Assembly (NCBI GenBank): GCA_964625015.1
Contig: CAZUZI010000006.1
Span: forward strand, 1-47,101
DNA length: 47,101 bases
Source of the DNA: UBA5209 sp964625015
Lineage (GTDB): Bacteria; Patescibacteriota; Dojkabacteria; SC72
Reading direction: 5' to 3'
Shown here: positions 8,179-16,725 of the stretch, in pieces
Numbering within the stretch: position 1 is the stretch's first letter
Layout of the letters: the number at the start of each line of letters is the position of its first letter
Notes under the pieces: generated by a model
Databases searched by the model: none
Seen by the model: the letters and a program-made list of their open reading frames with translations, nothing else
Told to the model about the DNA's origin: nothing
Translations under genes and position numbers: made by a program

Positions 8179-8717
8179 TATCTTATCTCCTGTGCAAGTA
8201 ATATCCCTAATATATCCTCTTTTTTCTCTCCTTCATATTTCTTAATCTCCAGCGATTCATATCCTTTTATGCAAATATATTCTCCCTTCGTAGTATTGCA
8301 ATCAAGTGAGACAAAAAGAATACTTCTCTTTTGAAATTCTTGAATAGAGGATTTTATCAGTGAGGAATCAATTGCTATCACATTCTTGTAATTCCTTACT
8401 ATCCACTCAGGAGATATATAGAAATAGCTTGTTTGAGATGGAGAAAATTTTGCAGGAGATGGTATATGTGTGAATAGTGGAATTCGTAGATCTGTAAAAG
8501 CCAATCCTTGTGGTATATGTTCTTCCAATAGCTGGGATTTTGTTACATCAAGTGCGTCTGCAATCTTCTTTATCTTGGCAAGTGGTGAACTAGTAGACCT
8601 TTCATATCTAGATATCATTTCCCATGATACACCGACTTTATCTGCTAATTGCTGTTGAGTTAAATTTCGTCTTTCTCTATACAAACGAATATTCTCCCCT
8701 ATGTAATTATCTTTCAT
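8166..8717 (-). CDS. XRE-family regulator with S24/LexA-like C-terminal region
   Basis: A 183-residue protein. Residues 9-63 form a helix-turn-helix of the Cro/CI type (LTQQQLADKVGVSWEMISRYERS). Residues from about 75 on follow the outline of a peptidase S24-type domain (IAIDSSLI, then ILFVSLDCNTTKGEYICIKG, LEIKKY, ILGILLAQEIR), but the usual Ser-Met and spacing are not clear, so self-cleavage is doubtful. The frame extends to a GTG at 8786; I chose the ATG at 8717 because the next residues match the family N-terminus and a TACAAT box lies eight bases before it. It lies directly downstream of a metalloprotease gene on the same strand, an arrangement known from ImmR/ImmA and DdrO/IrrE pairs. 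Confidence 0.85.
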   Translation of the reverse strand: MKDNYIGENIRLYRERRNLTQQQLADKVGVSWEMISRYERSTSSPLAKIKKIADALDVTKSQLLEEHIPQGLAFTDLRIPLFTHIPSPAKFSPSQTSYFYISPEWIVRNYKNVIAIDSSLIKSSIQEFQKRSILFVSLDCNTTKGEYICIKGYESLEIKKYEGEKKEDILGILLAQEIRYSPS

Positions 8718-8725
8718 GTTTAAGA

Positions 8726-8731
8726 ATTGTA
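8726..8731 (-). promoter_or_regulatory. -10 box of the XRE regulator, leaderless layout
   Basis: On the minus strand TACAAT ends exactly eight bases before the ATG at 8717, so the transcript would start at or within two bases of the start codon. There is no upstream TG and no good -35 box. Confidence 0.4.
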
Positions 8732-8772
8732 TCCTTAGCATGAATGCTATTGTATAGAAGGAGATTTCTTTT

Positions 8773-9228
8773 TTATGAAACAACACTAATCCAATTCTGT
8801 TTTAACCATTTCTTAGATTGAAGATATATGTCTAAGAGATCTCTTTTGTTAAACTCTTTCTTAATTACGTTTCCTCTATGAGGATGGTCAAACTGTTTTT
8901 TAAGTGGTGAATTAAAACCGTGTGCGTAGTGACAGAGCTCGTGTACTATAGTCGCTTTTATTACAAATTCAGGTACAAGTGGTTGAGAAAAGTATTTTGT
9001 TATTGTAATTAATGATACTGAATACTCTTCTAAATTATCTTTATCAATCTTAAATTTCTCTATATATCTATCCAATATCTCTTTTTCCTTAATCATTTTT
9101 ATACTTCCTAATTGTCTTCGAGAGTATTTACCATACTTAATTACAACAGCATTTAATCTAGGGATATCACAAAAAGATGTTTCCCAGATATCATATAGTA
9201 ATTGTTCTAAATATTTATTATCTCTCAT
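8773..9228 (-). CDS. SprT-like HExxH zinc metalloprotease
   Basis: A 151-residue protein with the zincin motif HELCHYAHG (H96, E97, H100), followed at about residue 115 by DHPHRG and EFNKR. This resembles the SprT-like family, in which a nearby His completes the zinc site. Its N-terminal half is helical with no other known domain. No signal peptide or membrane segment is seen, so it acts in the cytoplasm. It lies upstream of the XRE regulator on the same strand (55 bases to the ATG at 8717), suggesting it may cleave or control that regulator; this is inference. It diverges from the ABC exporter with only 16 bases between the start codons. Two TATAAT boxes on its strand (9232-9237 and 9254-9259) could serve; only the second leaves a leader. 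Confidence 0.82.
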   Translation of the reverse strand: MRDNKYLEQLLYDIWETSFCDIPRLNAVVIKYGKYSRRQLGSIKMIKEKEILDRYIEKFKIDKDNLEEYSVSLITITKYFSQPLVPEFVIKATIVHELCHYAHGFNSPLKKQFDHPHRGNVIKKEFNKRDLLDIYLQSKKWLKQNWISVVS

Positions 9229-9236
9229 GCTATTAT
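9228..9236 (+). promoter_or_regulatory. Extended -10 of the ABC exporter, leaderless layout
   Basis: TGcTATTAT ends eight bases before the ATG at 9245. The TG overlaps the start codon of the divergent metalloprotease gene, so transcription of the two genes must compete. Overlapping TATAAT boxes for the opposite strand lie at 9232-9237 and 9254-9259. Confidence 0.6.
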
Positions 9237-9244
9237 ATTTCTAG

Positions 9245-11053
9245 ATGAAGACAATTATACAAGAAAAAATTAAAACACTCTGGTATGTAATTAGTTTCTT
9301 TTATGGGAAGTATCCGAAAGAGGTAATATCAAGAGATCTTCTATTCATTATCGTTATTGTTGCAGAAATGACAGGAATTACAGTCGCAGGTAAATTTCTT
9401 GATGCAACTTTAGAAGTAATTAGAGCTTCTGTTGGGACATTTGATATATATCAGTATATTGCTACTGACTCATTCTTCTATCTATGTATATCTCTTCTAC
9501 TTTGGATATTTGTTTCTGTTGGAAATAAGGTTCGTACATATCTTTCAAACAATATCGTTGATAGAGTTTGGAAGGATACCAGTCTAGAAATTCTGGGTAA
9601 ACTTTCTAATACAAACTTACAGGATGTAGAAAAGCCTAAATTACAGAACTTAATAGATTTCATTCCGAACTACTCTATTGGGAATATGCTACTTTCATAT
9701 GAGGCATTCTCCACAATTGTTTATCAATTGGTTAAAAGTATTGCCGCATTTATCATTCTCTCCTCTTATCTAGGTTGGACTGCATTACTTCTAACCATAT
9801 TTGTAATACCTGAAGTTCTTCTCTCTCATTTTAATAGAAAGAGGATTGTTCTATATGAGGAGAACAATATGGATAGGTTCAAGTTAACGAACTATATATA
9901 TTTCACATTGGGGATGGATATCAAGAACTTTATGGAATTAAGAGTTGATAATACATATGATTTTCTGAAGAAGAGGTATGAAAAAGAAAAGTCTTTGTAC
10001 TTGGGTGAGCTCTTTGAGAGAAGAAAACATTTCACAATAGATCAGACATTCGGATCTGTTTCTGGTCAACTATTTAAATATGTATACATAGTATATCTTC
10101 TTGCATATGTAATTATAAATAGAATATCAATTGGTACTTTTAGTGCACTCTTTAACTATGTTGATGTACTGCATTCTGGTGCTTACCATGTACTTAATAC
10201 CCTTTCACTTCTCTCTTCTCAGCTTGCGTATACATCTAAGTATTTTGAATTTGTTAAATACAGAGGATTTGGAGATGAGAAACAAGGTTTTGCGAAATTA
10301 GGTAAAAGCGTTCCAGCTCTTGCTTTTCATAATTTAGATTTTGTGTATCCTGATGAACCAGATAGGAAAGTTTTAGAAAATATTAGTTTTGATATTAAAC
10401 CTGGTGAAAAAGTTGCATTCTTTGGTAGAGATGGTTCTGGAAAAAGTAGTCTAATTAAAATACTTACAGGGTTGTATGAGGTTACATCTGGTGACTATCA
10501 AATAGGGGAGTACTCTATAAGGGAATTAGCAAGAGGGGAGTTAAAGAGAAAGGTATCTGTTACATTCCAAAACTTCGTTAATTACAACTTTAGTATTAGA
10601 GAAAATATTACTCTCTCAAGTGAAAAGAAGAATATAGATATGAAGCTGTATAGAGAGGTTTTAAAGGTTTGTGAGATTGATAAATTTATGAACAAAGAGG
10701 GTATGTCTGATGATTTAATACTTGGTAAATATCTTGATGGTAAAGAGCTGTCCCCTGGATATTGGCAAAGATTAGCAATTGCTAGAATGCTGTATAGGAA
10801 TAGGGATGTTTTCATACTGGACGAACCATTCACATTCATAGATGCTCCCTCTCGAGACTATATATTAAAAAATATTCTTAAGTTTGTTGGTCATAATAGA
10901 AGTCTAATACTCATAACAAGAGATACTGATTTACTTGATACTTTTGATAGGATATATGTTCTAGATAAGGGGAAAATCATTGAAAATGGTAGCTGGAAAG
11001 AGTTACTTAGTAATAAAGGACACTTCTACAAAGAAGTTAAACTAAATCAGTAA
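9245..11053 (+). CDS. ABC exporter half-transporter (membrane domain fused to ATPase)
   Basis: A 602-residue protein. Residues 1-330 hold about six membrane helices of an ABC exporter domain; residues 360-600 are the ATPase. Walker A is FGRDGSGKSS (Lys400), the Q-loop lies in VTFQNFVNYNFSIRENI, the signature is LSPGYWQ (502-508) instead of LSGGQ, and Walker B is VFILDEPF (Asp526, Glu527). The switch His is replaced: where exporters read T-H-R or S-H-R, this has ITRD with Arg559. That, with the altered signature, suggests a degenerate site that works asymmetrically or in a heterodimer, but no partner is in the window. The substrate is unknown. It diverges from the metalloprotease gene and probably makes a leaderless mRNA. 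Confidence 0.9.
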   Translation: MKTIIQEKIKTLWYVISFFYGKYPKEVISRDLLFIIVIVAEMTGITVAGKFLDATLEVIRASVGTFDIYQYIATDSFFYLCISLLLWIFVSVGNKVRTYLSNNIVDRVWKDTSLEILGKLSNTNLQDVEKPKLQNLIDFIPNYSIGNMLLSYEAFSTIVYQLVKSIAAFIILSSYLGWTALLLTIFVIPEVLLSHFNRKRIVLYEENNMDRFKLTNYIYFTLGMDIKNFMELRVDNTYDFLKKRYEKEKSLYLGELFERRKHFTIDQTFGSVSGQLFKYVYIVYLLAYVIINRISIGTFSALFNYVDVLHSGAYHVLNTLSLLSSQLAYTSKYFEFVKYRGFGDEKQGFAKLGKSVPALAFHNLDFVYPDEPDRKVLENISFDIKPGEKVAFFGRDGSGKSSLIKILTGLYEVTSGDYQIGEYSIRELARGELKRKVSVTFQNFVNYNFSIRENITLSSEKKNIDMKLYREVLKVCEIDKFMNKEGMSDDLILGKYLDGKELSPGYWQRLAIARMLYRNRDVFILDEPFTFIDAPSRDYILKNILKFVGHNRSLILITRDTDLLDTFDRIYVLDKGKIIENGSWKELLSNKGHFYKEVKLNQ

Positions 11054-11152
11054 TTTAATGTCCCTTAATTTTACTCTATGAGTTGGTTCGGTTAGTAAAT
11101 ACCTTCAATATCCTGTAAAATATCCGTTAAATAGTTGAAATAGGAAGTAAAT

Positions 11153-12010
11153 ATGATAACTCTTGATGGAAAAGTATTGTCTCAAAAAATACAAAGTACT
11201 CTTCGTACTCAAATAGAAGAAAGTATATCCTTAGGTTTAAGAACTCCTCGTTTAGATATAATAATTGTTGGTGAAGATTTCGCGAGTAAAAAGTATGTTG
11301 AGATGAAAGAAAAGAAAGCATTAGAATTGGGTATAAAGGCAATTGTTCATAGATTTGATGCAAATTGTAAAGAGGAAGATATTGTGGAACTCATTGAGAA
11401 GTTAAACAAGGATACTCTTGTAGATGGGTTTATGATTCAACTACCACTGCCAGAAGGATTTGATACGCAGAAGATATTAGATAGTATTGATCCGAAGAAA
11501 GATGTAGATGGTCTTACATCTTCTAATTTAGGAAAGCTATTCAAGAATGATCCTTGTGCAATTGCACCTGCGACTGCGAAAGGTATCATTCTGCTACTTG
11601 ATGAATACAGTATAGAACTTGATGGTGCTCGTGCTGTTGTAATTGGTAGAAGTGATATTGTGGGTTTACCAACAGCGGCACTTTTGCAGAATCACAATGC
11701 AACTGTAACCGTATGTCATTCTCATACTAAAAATATTAAAGAGATAACTAAAGGAGCTGATATACTTGTTGTTGCAATTGGTAAGGCTGAGTATATTGAT
11801 CGTAGCTATGTAAAAGAGAATGCTGTGGTTATCGATGTCGGTACGAACAAGGATAGTGAGGACAAATTAGTAGGTGATGTTAATTTTGAGAGTGTAAGTA
11901 AGGTTGCTAAATATCTTACACCAGTACCTGGTGGCGTAGGTCCAATGACTATTACCTCTCTTCTTCTTAATTTGTTTGATATATACAGAAAGAATGTTAA
12001 AAGATTCTAA
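11153..12010 (+). CDS. folD: Bifunctional methylene-THF dehydrogenase / methenyl-THF cyclohydrolase FolD
   Basis: A 285-residue cytoplasmic enzyme that interconverts 5,10-methylene-, 5,10-methenyl- and 10-formyl-tetrahydrofolate with NADP. Active-site Tyr48 and Lys52 lie in SKKYVEMKEK; further family motifs are GFMIQLPLP, KKDVDGL, VVIGRSDIVGLPTA and TPVPGGVGPMT. Length is normal. The ATG is preceded by AGGAAG five bases upstream, one of the few Shine-Dalgarno-like sequences in the window. Its last 17 bases overlap glyA, so the two are translated together. With glyA and thyX it forms the one-carbon supply for dTMP. Confidence 0.96.
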   Translation: MITLDGKVLSQKIQSTLRTQIEESISLGLRTPRLDIIIVGEDFASKKYVEMKEKKALELGIKAIVHRFDANCKEEDIVELIEKLNKDTLVDGFMIQLPLPEGFDTQKILDSIDPKKDVDGLTSSNLGKLFKNDPCAIAPATAKGIILLLDEYSIELDGARAVVIGRSDIVGLPTAALLQNHNATVTVCHSHTKNIKEITKGADILVVAIGKAEYIDRSYVKENAVVIDVGTNKDSEDKLVGDVNFESVSKVAKYLTPVPGGVGPMTITSLLLNLFDIYRKNVKRF

Positions 12011-13226
12011 AGATGTGATATTCGAATATATTGATAATGAATCAAAGAGACAATTTGAGGGAATAGAATTAATTGCGTCTGAAAACTATGTTAGTAAAGA
12101 TGTTCTTAAAGCAATGGGTAGTATACTTACTAACAAGTACTCCGAAGGGTACCCTATGAAGAGATACTACGGTGGTAATGAATATATTGATATGATTGAG
12201 AATGAGTGCATAGATAGAGTAAAAAGTCTCTTTGGTGCCGAGCATGTGAATGTTCAACCGTATTCTGGTTCTCCTGCAAATCTTGCTGTTCATCTTGCAT
12301 TTTTGAATCCTTACGACAAGACAATGGGAATGGATTTGGCTTCTGGTGGTCATCTTACGCACGGTTTTAAGGTTTCAATATCTGGTAAGTATTTCAATTC
12401 TGTTTCATACGGTGTAAATGAGAAAGGATATATCGATTATAGCGAGGTTCGTAAAATTGCTCTCGAACATAAACCTAAATTAATATGGAGTGGGTTCTCT
12501 GCATATTCAAGAATCATTGATTGGAGGGAGTTTCGAAAGATTGCTGATGAAGTTGGAGCTATACTTGTTGCAGATATATCTCATGTCGCAGGATTGATTG
12601 CATCTGGTATATATCCATCTCCTGTTGGTATTGCAGATGTAGTTACTACAACTACGCACAAGACTCTTAGAGGTCCTAGAGGTGCCATTATCATGTGTAA
12701 ACAGGAATATGCAGACGCTATAGATAAAGCTGTGTTTCCAGGGCTCCAAGGAGGTCCGCACAATCATACAACCGCGGGTATCGCTATTGCTATGAAGGAG
12801 GCAAGTAGTGAGCAATTTAAAGCATATTCTAAACAGGTTGTTGTAAATGCAAAGTTACTTTCCGAGGAATTAATGTCGAAAGGATTCTCTGTTGTATCTG
12901 ATGGTACAGATAACCATCTCTTTTTGGTTGATACTGTAAAAAGTCTTAATTTAAGTGGAAAAGAAGCATCTGATATCCTCGAGAGTGTAAATATTACAGT
13001 AAACAAGAATGCAATACCTAAAGATCCAAGAAAACCATGGGATCCATCTGGTATTAGAATAGGGACACCAGCAATCACCACTAGAGGATTTAAAGAAAAT
13101 GATATACATTTTGTTTCTGATATCATTTCTAAGGCATTAAAAAAAGAGGAGGATGTAAGTATATTAAAATCTAAGGTTACAGAATATTCTAGTAAATTTC
13201 CTATCCCAGGAATAGAAATAAATTAA
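11994..13226 (+). CDS. glyA: Serine hydroxymethyltransferase
   Basis: A 410-residue PLP enzyme that converts serine plus tetrahydrofolate to glycine plus methylene-tetrahydrofolate. Motifs: FEGIELIASENYVS near the N-terminus, the Tyr-rich YSEGYPMKRYYGG, and TTTTHKTLRGPRG with the PLP Lys at about residue 223. The C-terminal PRKPWDPSGIRIGTPAITTRG is typical. The frame reaches an ATG at 11976, but the ATG at 11994 fits the family start and overlaps folD by only 17 bases. Its product feeds the thymidylate synthase encoded 16 bases downstream. Confidence 0.96.
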   Translation: MLKDSKDVIFEYIDNESKRQFEGIELIASENYVSKDVLKAMGSILTNKYSEGYPMKRYYGGNEYIDMIENECIDRVKSLFGAEHVNVQPYSGSPANLAVHLAFLNPYDKTMGMDLASGGHLTHGFKVSISGKYFNSVSYGVNEKGYIDYSEVRKIALEHKPKLIWSGFSAYSRIIDWREFRKIADEVGAILVADISHVAGLIASGIYPSPVGIADVVTTTTHKTLRGPRGAIIMCKQEYADAIDKAVFPGLQGGPHNHTTAGIAIAMKEASSEQFKAYSKQVVVNAKLLSEELMSKGFSVVSDGTDNHLFLVDTVKSLNLSGKEASDILESVNITVNKNAIPKDPRKPWDPSGIRIGTPAITTRGFKENDIHFVSDIISKALKKEEDVSILKSKVTEYSSKFPIPGIEIN

Positions 13227-13242
13227 TATCTCGTATATATAC

Positions 13243-14838
13243 ATGAAGGGAACCTTTAGAAAGGATCTACAGATTGCATCATTAAGATCAGAGTCTGTAT
13301 GGAATAAATTTAAAGTTCATACACTTTTACAAAATACTTTACAGAAACAACCATCTATAAATGCATACCTAGGAGCTCGATATAGCCGATCTTCTGATAC
13401 TATCTTGGATATTGCAAAAGAGATAATCGATACCAATACGGATGCTTCTGAGAGATTAGAAAAAATATTTCATGGATACGGTCATAAATCTGTCGGGGAT
13501 ATGGCAGATCTTTTTGTATGTATAGAGAATATTCCAATGTTTACAGCTATGAAAATCTTCTATACGAATTCTGTTATTTCTGGTCAAGAGAGATCAACGA
13601 GATATCAAAATTTTGAGAATCCAGAATTTGTAAAGATACCGAAAGAGCTTTGTAAAGATGAAAAGATTCGAAAAGAGTATGACAAGATAATGCTTAAGCA
13701 AATGTCTGACTACAGAAAATTACTTAAGGATACAAGGGAAGCTTTAAAGAAATATTTTAAAATTAATGAGGAAAATAGTTCAGAAGTAAGTGCATGGAAA
13801 TCAAGAAGCTTTGATGTTGTACGCTATTTACTTCCATATGGTTTGCAAACAAGTATTGCAGCCGTTATGTCTGCTAGAAATTGGTCTGAGTTAATTTCAT
13901 TCTTTAGTGCTAATGACAATGTTGTGGATAATGAGATAGCTAATTTACTTCTAAATCTTCTTGGTGAATCAGATTTAAATATCAGTGGATATATTAAGGA
14001 AGCAGATGGATTGATTCGGCATACAGATGCGAATTGTTGTAGAAGAAATTCTACGAAGGCAATCCTAGAATATTTAAAGGATATGGTATCTGAACAGAAG
14101 AGATACAGAAGTGGTGGGTGTGAGGAGGATACATGTGTGGTTGGATACAATATTGATCCTATCGAAAGTATGATTACTCATTATGAATTGCTTTTAAATC
14201 CACTTGGTAGTCAAAGTGAACTGGAATTTGATGAGAATGATGAAATCGCTCTAGGGGAAAAAATATTTGAGAATCATAACCATTATAATCAGCTCGGAAA
14301 TATTGGACAAACTGGGGCAATAAAAGTAACAGGAATGGCAACATTAGGAACTCTTAAAGATTTGAATAGGCATAGGAGTCTTGAAAGATTTATACCAATG
14401 CTACATGATGATTTTAATATTGATAATGAATTAAGTAGAGACGGTAAAGATTGTTTCTTTGTTTGTGACTACTTACAGATACCTGAGTTAGAAAAATTAA
14501 GAAAAGAGTATGTATCATCACTTACAGAAACATACAGAATGATAAAGAATTGGAGAAATGTATCAAAGCAGTTTATGTCAGATGAGATATCTGCAGAATA
14601 TACAAAGTATCTATTACCTCATGCTCATAGTACAAAATATGTCTTTTATGGATCTTTCGATGATTTACAGTATACTATTAACTTAAGAGTACGAAGAGGA
14701 GGGCATATTGCTTATAGGAATTTGGTATATAGATGGTTAGAATTATTAAAAGAATTAGATCCTATCTGGAAGCCTATGCTTAATGGTATTGAGAGGCCAG
14801 ATTTTAAATCAAAAGAACAATTTATAGATAGAAGTTAA
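13243..14838 (+). CDS. thyX: Double-length ThyX-type flavin-dependent thymidylate synthase
   Basis: A 531-residue protein, about twice the length of a classical ThyX subunit (roughly 220-250). Two ThyX-like units can be seen. The first (about residues 30-235) has GYGHKSVGDMADLF and SGQERSTRYQNF; the second (about 330-525) has NHYNQLGNIGQTGAIKVTGMA and NRHRSLERF (Arg376-His377-Arg378). The classical motif RHR-x7-S with a later Ser-Arg-Tyr thus seems to be divided between halves: RHR in the second and ERSTRY in the first. ThyX methylates dUMP using methylene-tetrahydrofolate, FAD and NADPH. It sits between glyA (methyl donor) and dcd (dUMP or dUTP supply), which fits. It is probably a fused homologue in which each half supplies part of the active site. 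Confidence 0.85.
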   Translation: MKGTFRKDLQIASLRSESVWNKFKVHTLLQNTLQKQPSINAYLGARYSRSSDTILDIAKEIIDTNTDASERLEKIFHGYGHKSVGDMADLFVCIENIPMFTAMKIFYTNSVISGQERSTRYQNFENPEFVKIPKELCKDEKIRKEYDKIMLKQMSDYRKLLKDTREALKKYFKINEENSSEVSAWKSRSFDVVRYLLPYGLQTSIAAVMSARNWSELISFFSANDNVVDNEIANLLLNLLGESDLNISGYIKEADGLIRHTDANCCRRNSTKAILEYLKDMVSEQKRYRSGGCEEDTCVVGYNIDPIESMITHYELLLNPLGSQSELEFDENDEIALGEKIFENHNHYNQLGNIGQTGAIKVTGMATLGTLKDLNRHRSLERFIPMLHDDFNIDNELSRDGKDCFFVCDYLQIPELEKLRKEYVSSLTETYRMIKNWRNVSKQFMSDEISAEYTKYLLPHAHSTKYVFYGSFDDLQYTINLRVRRGGHIAYRNLVYRWLELLKELDPIWKPMLNGIERPDFKSKEQFIDRS

Positions 14839-14857
14839 TATATTTATTTTTACATTT

Positions 14858-15418
14858 ATGATTCTTTCGGATAAAAGTATAAAAGAAAAAATAGCTAGTG
14901 GTGAAATTAGTATTGAGCCATTTTCTAACGAATTTGTTCAACCAGCATCATATGATCTACATTTGGACAAGAATGTACTTGTGTTTAATACACAAAAGCA
15001 CGAATTGATTGATGTAAGAAAACCTGTAGAGGATTTGATGGATAAAATAGAGATTGATGATATAGATGGATATACACTTAAGCCTGGCGAATTTATATTA
15101 GCTAATGTTAAAGAGATTACTGGTGTAGATAATAAGCATGTTGGTAGATTAGAGGGTAAAAGTTCTCTTGCCCGTATGGGTTTAATAATTCATGCTACTG
15201 CAGGTTTCTTAGATCCAGGTAACAAGCTAAGATTAACTTTAGAGATAGCCAATCTTTCTCCTCTCTCAATTAAAATATATGAGAATATGAAGATTGCACA
15301 ACTTGCATTTGAACAACTAGATTGTGAATGTGAAAGACCTTACGGTAGTACTGGTTTAAACAGTAAATACAAGGGAGACATGACTGTTCAAGCTAGCAAG
15401 ATGTGGAAAAACTTTTAA
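14858..15418 (+). CDS. dcd: dCTP deaminase
   Basis: A 186-residue enzyme of the dCTP deaminase/dUTPase fold. Motifs: VQPASYDLHL, LEGKSSLARMGL, HATAGFLDPG, LTLEIAN (catalytic Glu about residue 129) and KIAQLAFEQL, ending with the flexible tail. It turns dCTP into dUTP; some members go straight to dUMP, and the sequence alone does not settle which applies here. No separate dUTPase is in the window. Its place right after thyX supports a role in dTMP synthesis. Confidence 0.95.
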   Translation: MILSDKSIKEKIASGEISIEPFSNEFVQPASYDLHLDKNVLVFNTQKHELIDVRKPVEDLMDKIEIDDIDGYTLKPGEFILANVKEITGVDNKHVGRLEGKSSLARMGLIIHATAGFLDPGNKLRLTLEIANLSPLSIKIYENMKIAQLAFEQLDCECERPYGSTGLNSKYKGDMTVQASKMWKNF

Positions 15419-15435
15419 ATTGAGTTCATACATAT

Positions 15436-16725
15436 ATGTTTGAAGATATAAGGAAACAATTCCCTATCCTCAAGAACTCTCCATTTCAGAAGAAATTAGT
15501 ATATCTTGATAGTGCGGCTACTACACAAAAACCTCAGGTTGTGATAGATAGATTAATGCAATACTATGAGAAAGAAAATGCAAATATTCATAGAGGACCA
15601 TATGATCTCTCTGTAGAGGGTACGAAGAAGTGGGAATGGGCACATGAAAAAGTTGCATCTTTCATTAATGCTAAATCATATAAGGAGATAGTATTTGTTC
15701 GTAATACAACAGAAGGTTTAAATTTCCTTGTTCAAACTGTCGGAAGGAAATTACTCTCTGATAGGGATATCGTTGTTGTTAGTGAAATGGAACACCATAG
15801 CAACATTGTGTCATGGATGTTACTTCAGAAGGAGATTAATTTTGATATTAGGTATATTCCTCTAAAGGATGACTTCACATTGGATATTGATTGGCTAAAT
15901 AGTTTAATAAAGAAGGAGGGTAAGAGGGTTAAGATCGTTTCTGTTGTTCATATCTCCAATGTCCTAGGTATTAAAAATGATGTCGAGAGTATATTTAAAA
16001 TTGCAAAAGAGAATAACTCATTTACAATCCTTGATGCTGCTCAAAGTATTGTTCATACAGAAGTTGATGTACAAGATATAGGTTGTGATGCTCTCTGTTT
16101 TTCTGGACATAAAGCATATGCTCCTACAGGAACGGGTGCTGTATATGTAAGAGAGGAATATCTGAAAGATTTAACTCCATGTATGGGAGGTGGTGAGATG
16201 ATATCTCATGTATCTTTTAAAGATTTTGAGTATAACGAGATCCCATGGAAGTTTGAAGCTGGTACCCCTGATATTGGTGGCGGTATTGTACTTGGATACA
16301 CTATTGAATGGTTTGAGAATATTTTAAACAAACTCGGTGGATGGGATCGATTGATGGAGCATGAACAGAATCTTACAGACTTCTTCTTAAAGCAATTTGA
16401 TGGATTGGAGTGGTTTAAACTTTTCGGTCCGAGGGAAAGTAGTAAGAGGTATGGACCTATTGCGTTCCATATCGATGGCTTCACATTTAGAGGATGTAAG
16501 GATATTCATAAGGTGGAAAGTAGTAAAGATGGTGAGGGAATCTCTAAATTCCTTAATGAGAAGGGGATTGCATTTAGAGAAGGATATCACTGTGCAGAAC
16601 CGCTACACGATAGGCTTAATGTTGGCCCATCTCTTCGTTTTAGTTTAGGTATATATACAAACGAAGATGATCTTAAGTATGCAGCTAATGCTCTTAAGGA
16701 AGCAGTATTATCTGGTATACAGTAA
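15436..16725 (+). CDS. sufS: SufS/CsdA-type cysteine desulfurase
   Basis: A 429-residue class V aminotransferase-fold enzyme that takes sulfur from cysteine as a persulfide. Motifs: LDSAATTQKP, NIHRG, the PLP Lys226 in SGHKAYAPTGTGAVY, GGGEMI, EAGTPDIGG, and the persulfide Cys386 in GYHCAEPLHDRLNVGPSLRFSLG. The Cys loop is the short SufS type. No sufB, sufC, sufD or sufU gene is nearby, so its acceptor (cluster assembly or tRNA thiolation) is open. It begins 17 bases after dcd and is probably the last gene of the folD-glyA-thyX-dcd transcript. Confidence 0.95.
   Translation: MFEDIRKQFPILKNSPFQKKLVYLDSAATTQKPQVVIDRLMQYYEKENANIHRGPYDLSVEGTKKWEWAHEKVASFINAKSYKEIVFVRNTTEGLNFLVQTVGRKLLSDRDIVVVSEMEHHSNIVSWMLLQKEINFDIRYIPLKDDFTLDIDWLNSLIKKEGKRVKIVSVVHISNVLGIKNDVESIFKIAKENNSFTILDAAQSIVHTEVDVQDIGCDALCFSGHKAYAPTGTGAVYVREEYLKDLTPCMGGGEMISHVSFKDFEYNEIPWKFEAGTPDIGGGIVLGYTIEWFENILNKLGGWDRLMEHEQNLTDFFLKQFDGLEWFKLFGPRESSKRYGPIAFHIDGFTFRGCKDIHKVESSKDGEGISKFLNEKGIAFREGYHCAEPLHDRLNVGPSLRFSLGIYTNEDDLKYAANALKEAVLSGIQ

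Noticed and set aside
8718..8786. GTG start at 8786 for the XRE regulator
   Set aside because: The extra 23 residues are hydrophobic and unlike the family N-terminus, overlap the metalloprotease gene, and a -10 box fits the ATG at 8717.
8166..9228. Prophage remnant around the XRE/metalloprotease genes
   Set aside because: No integrase, structural phage gene or attachment repeat is present; flanks are groEL and an ABC exporter.
11054..11152. Riboswitch (glycine or tetrahydrofolate) before folD
   Set aside because: The 99 bases have no matching conserved core or stable helices; only a weak -10-like TAAAAT is seen.
12069..13126. Several minus-strand frames opposite glyA
   Set aside because: They are shadows of a strongly conserved gene with no recognisable protein pattern.
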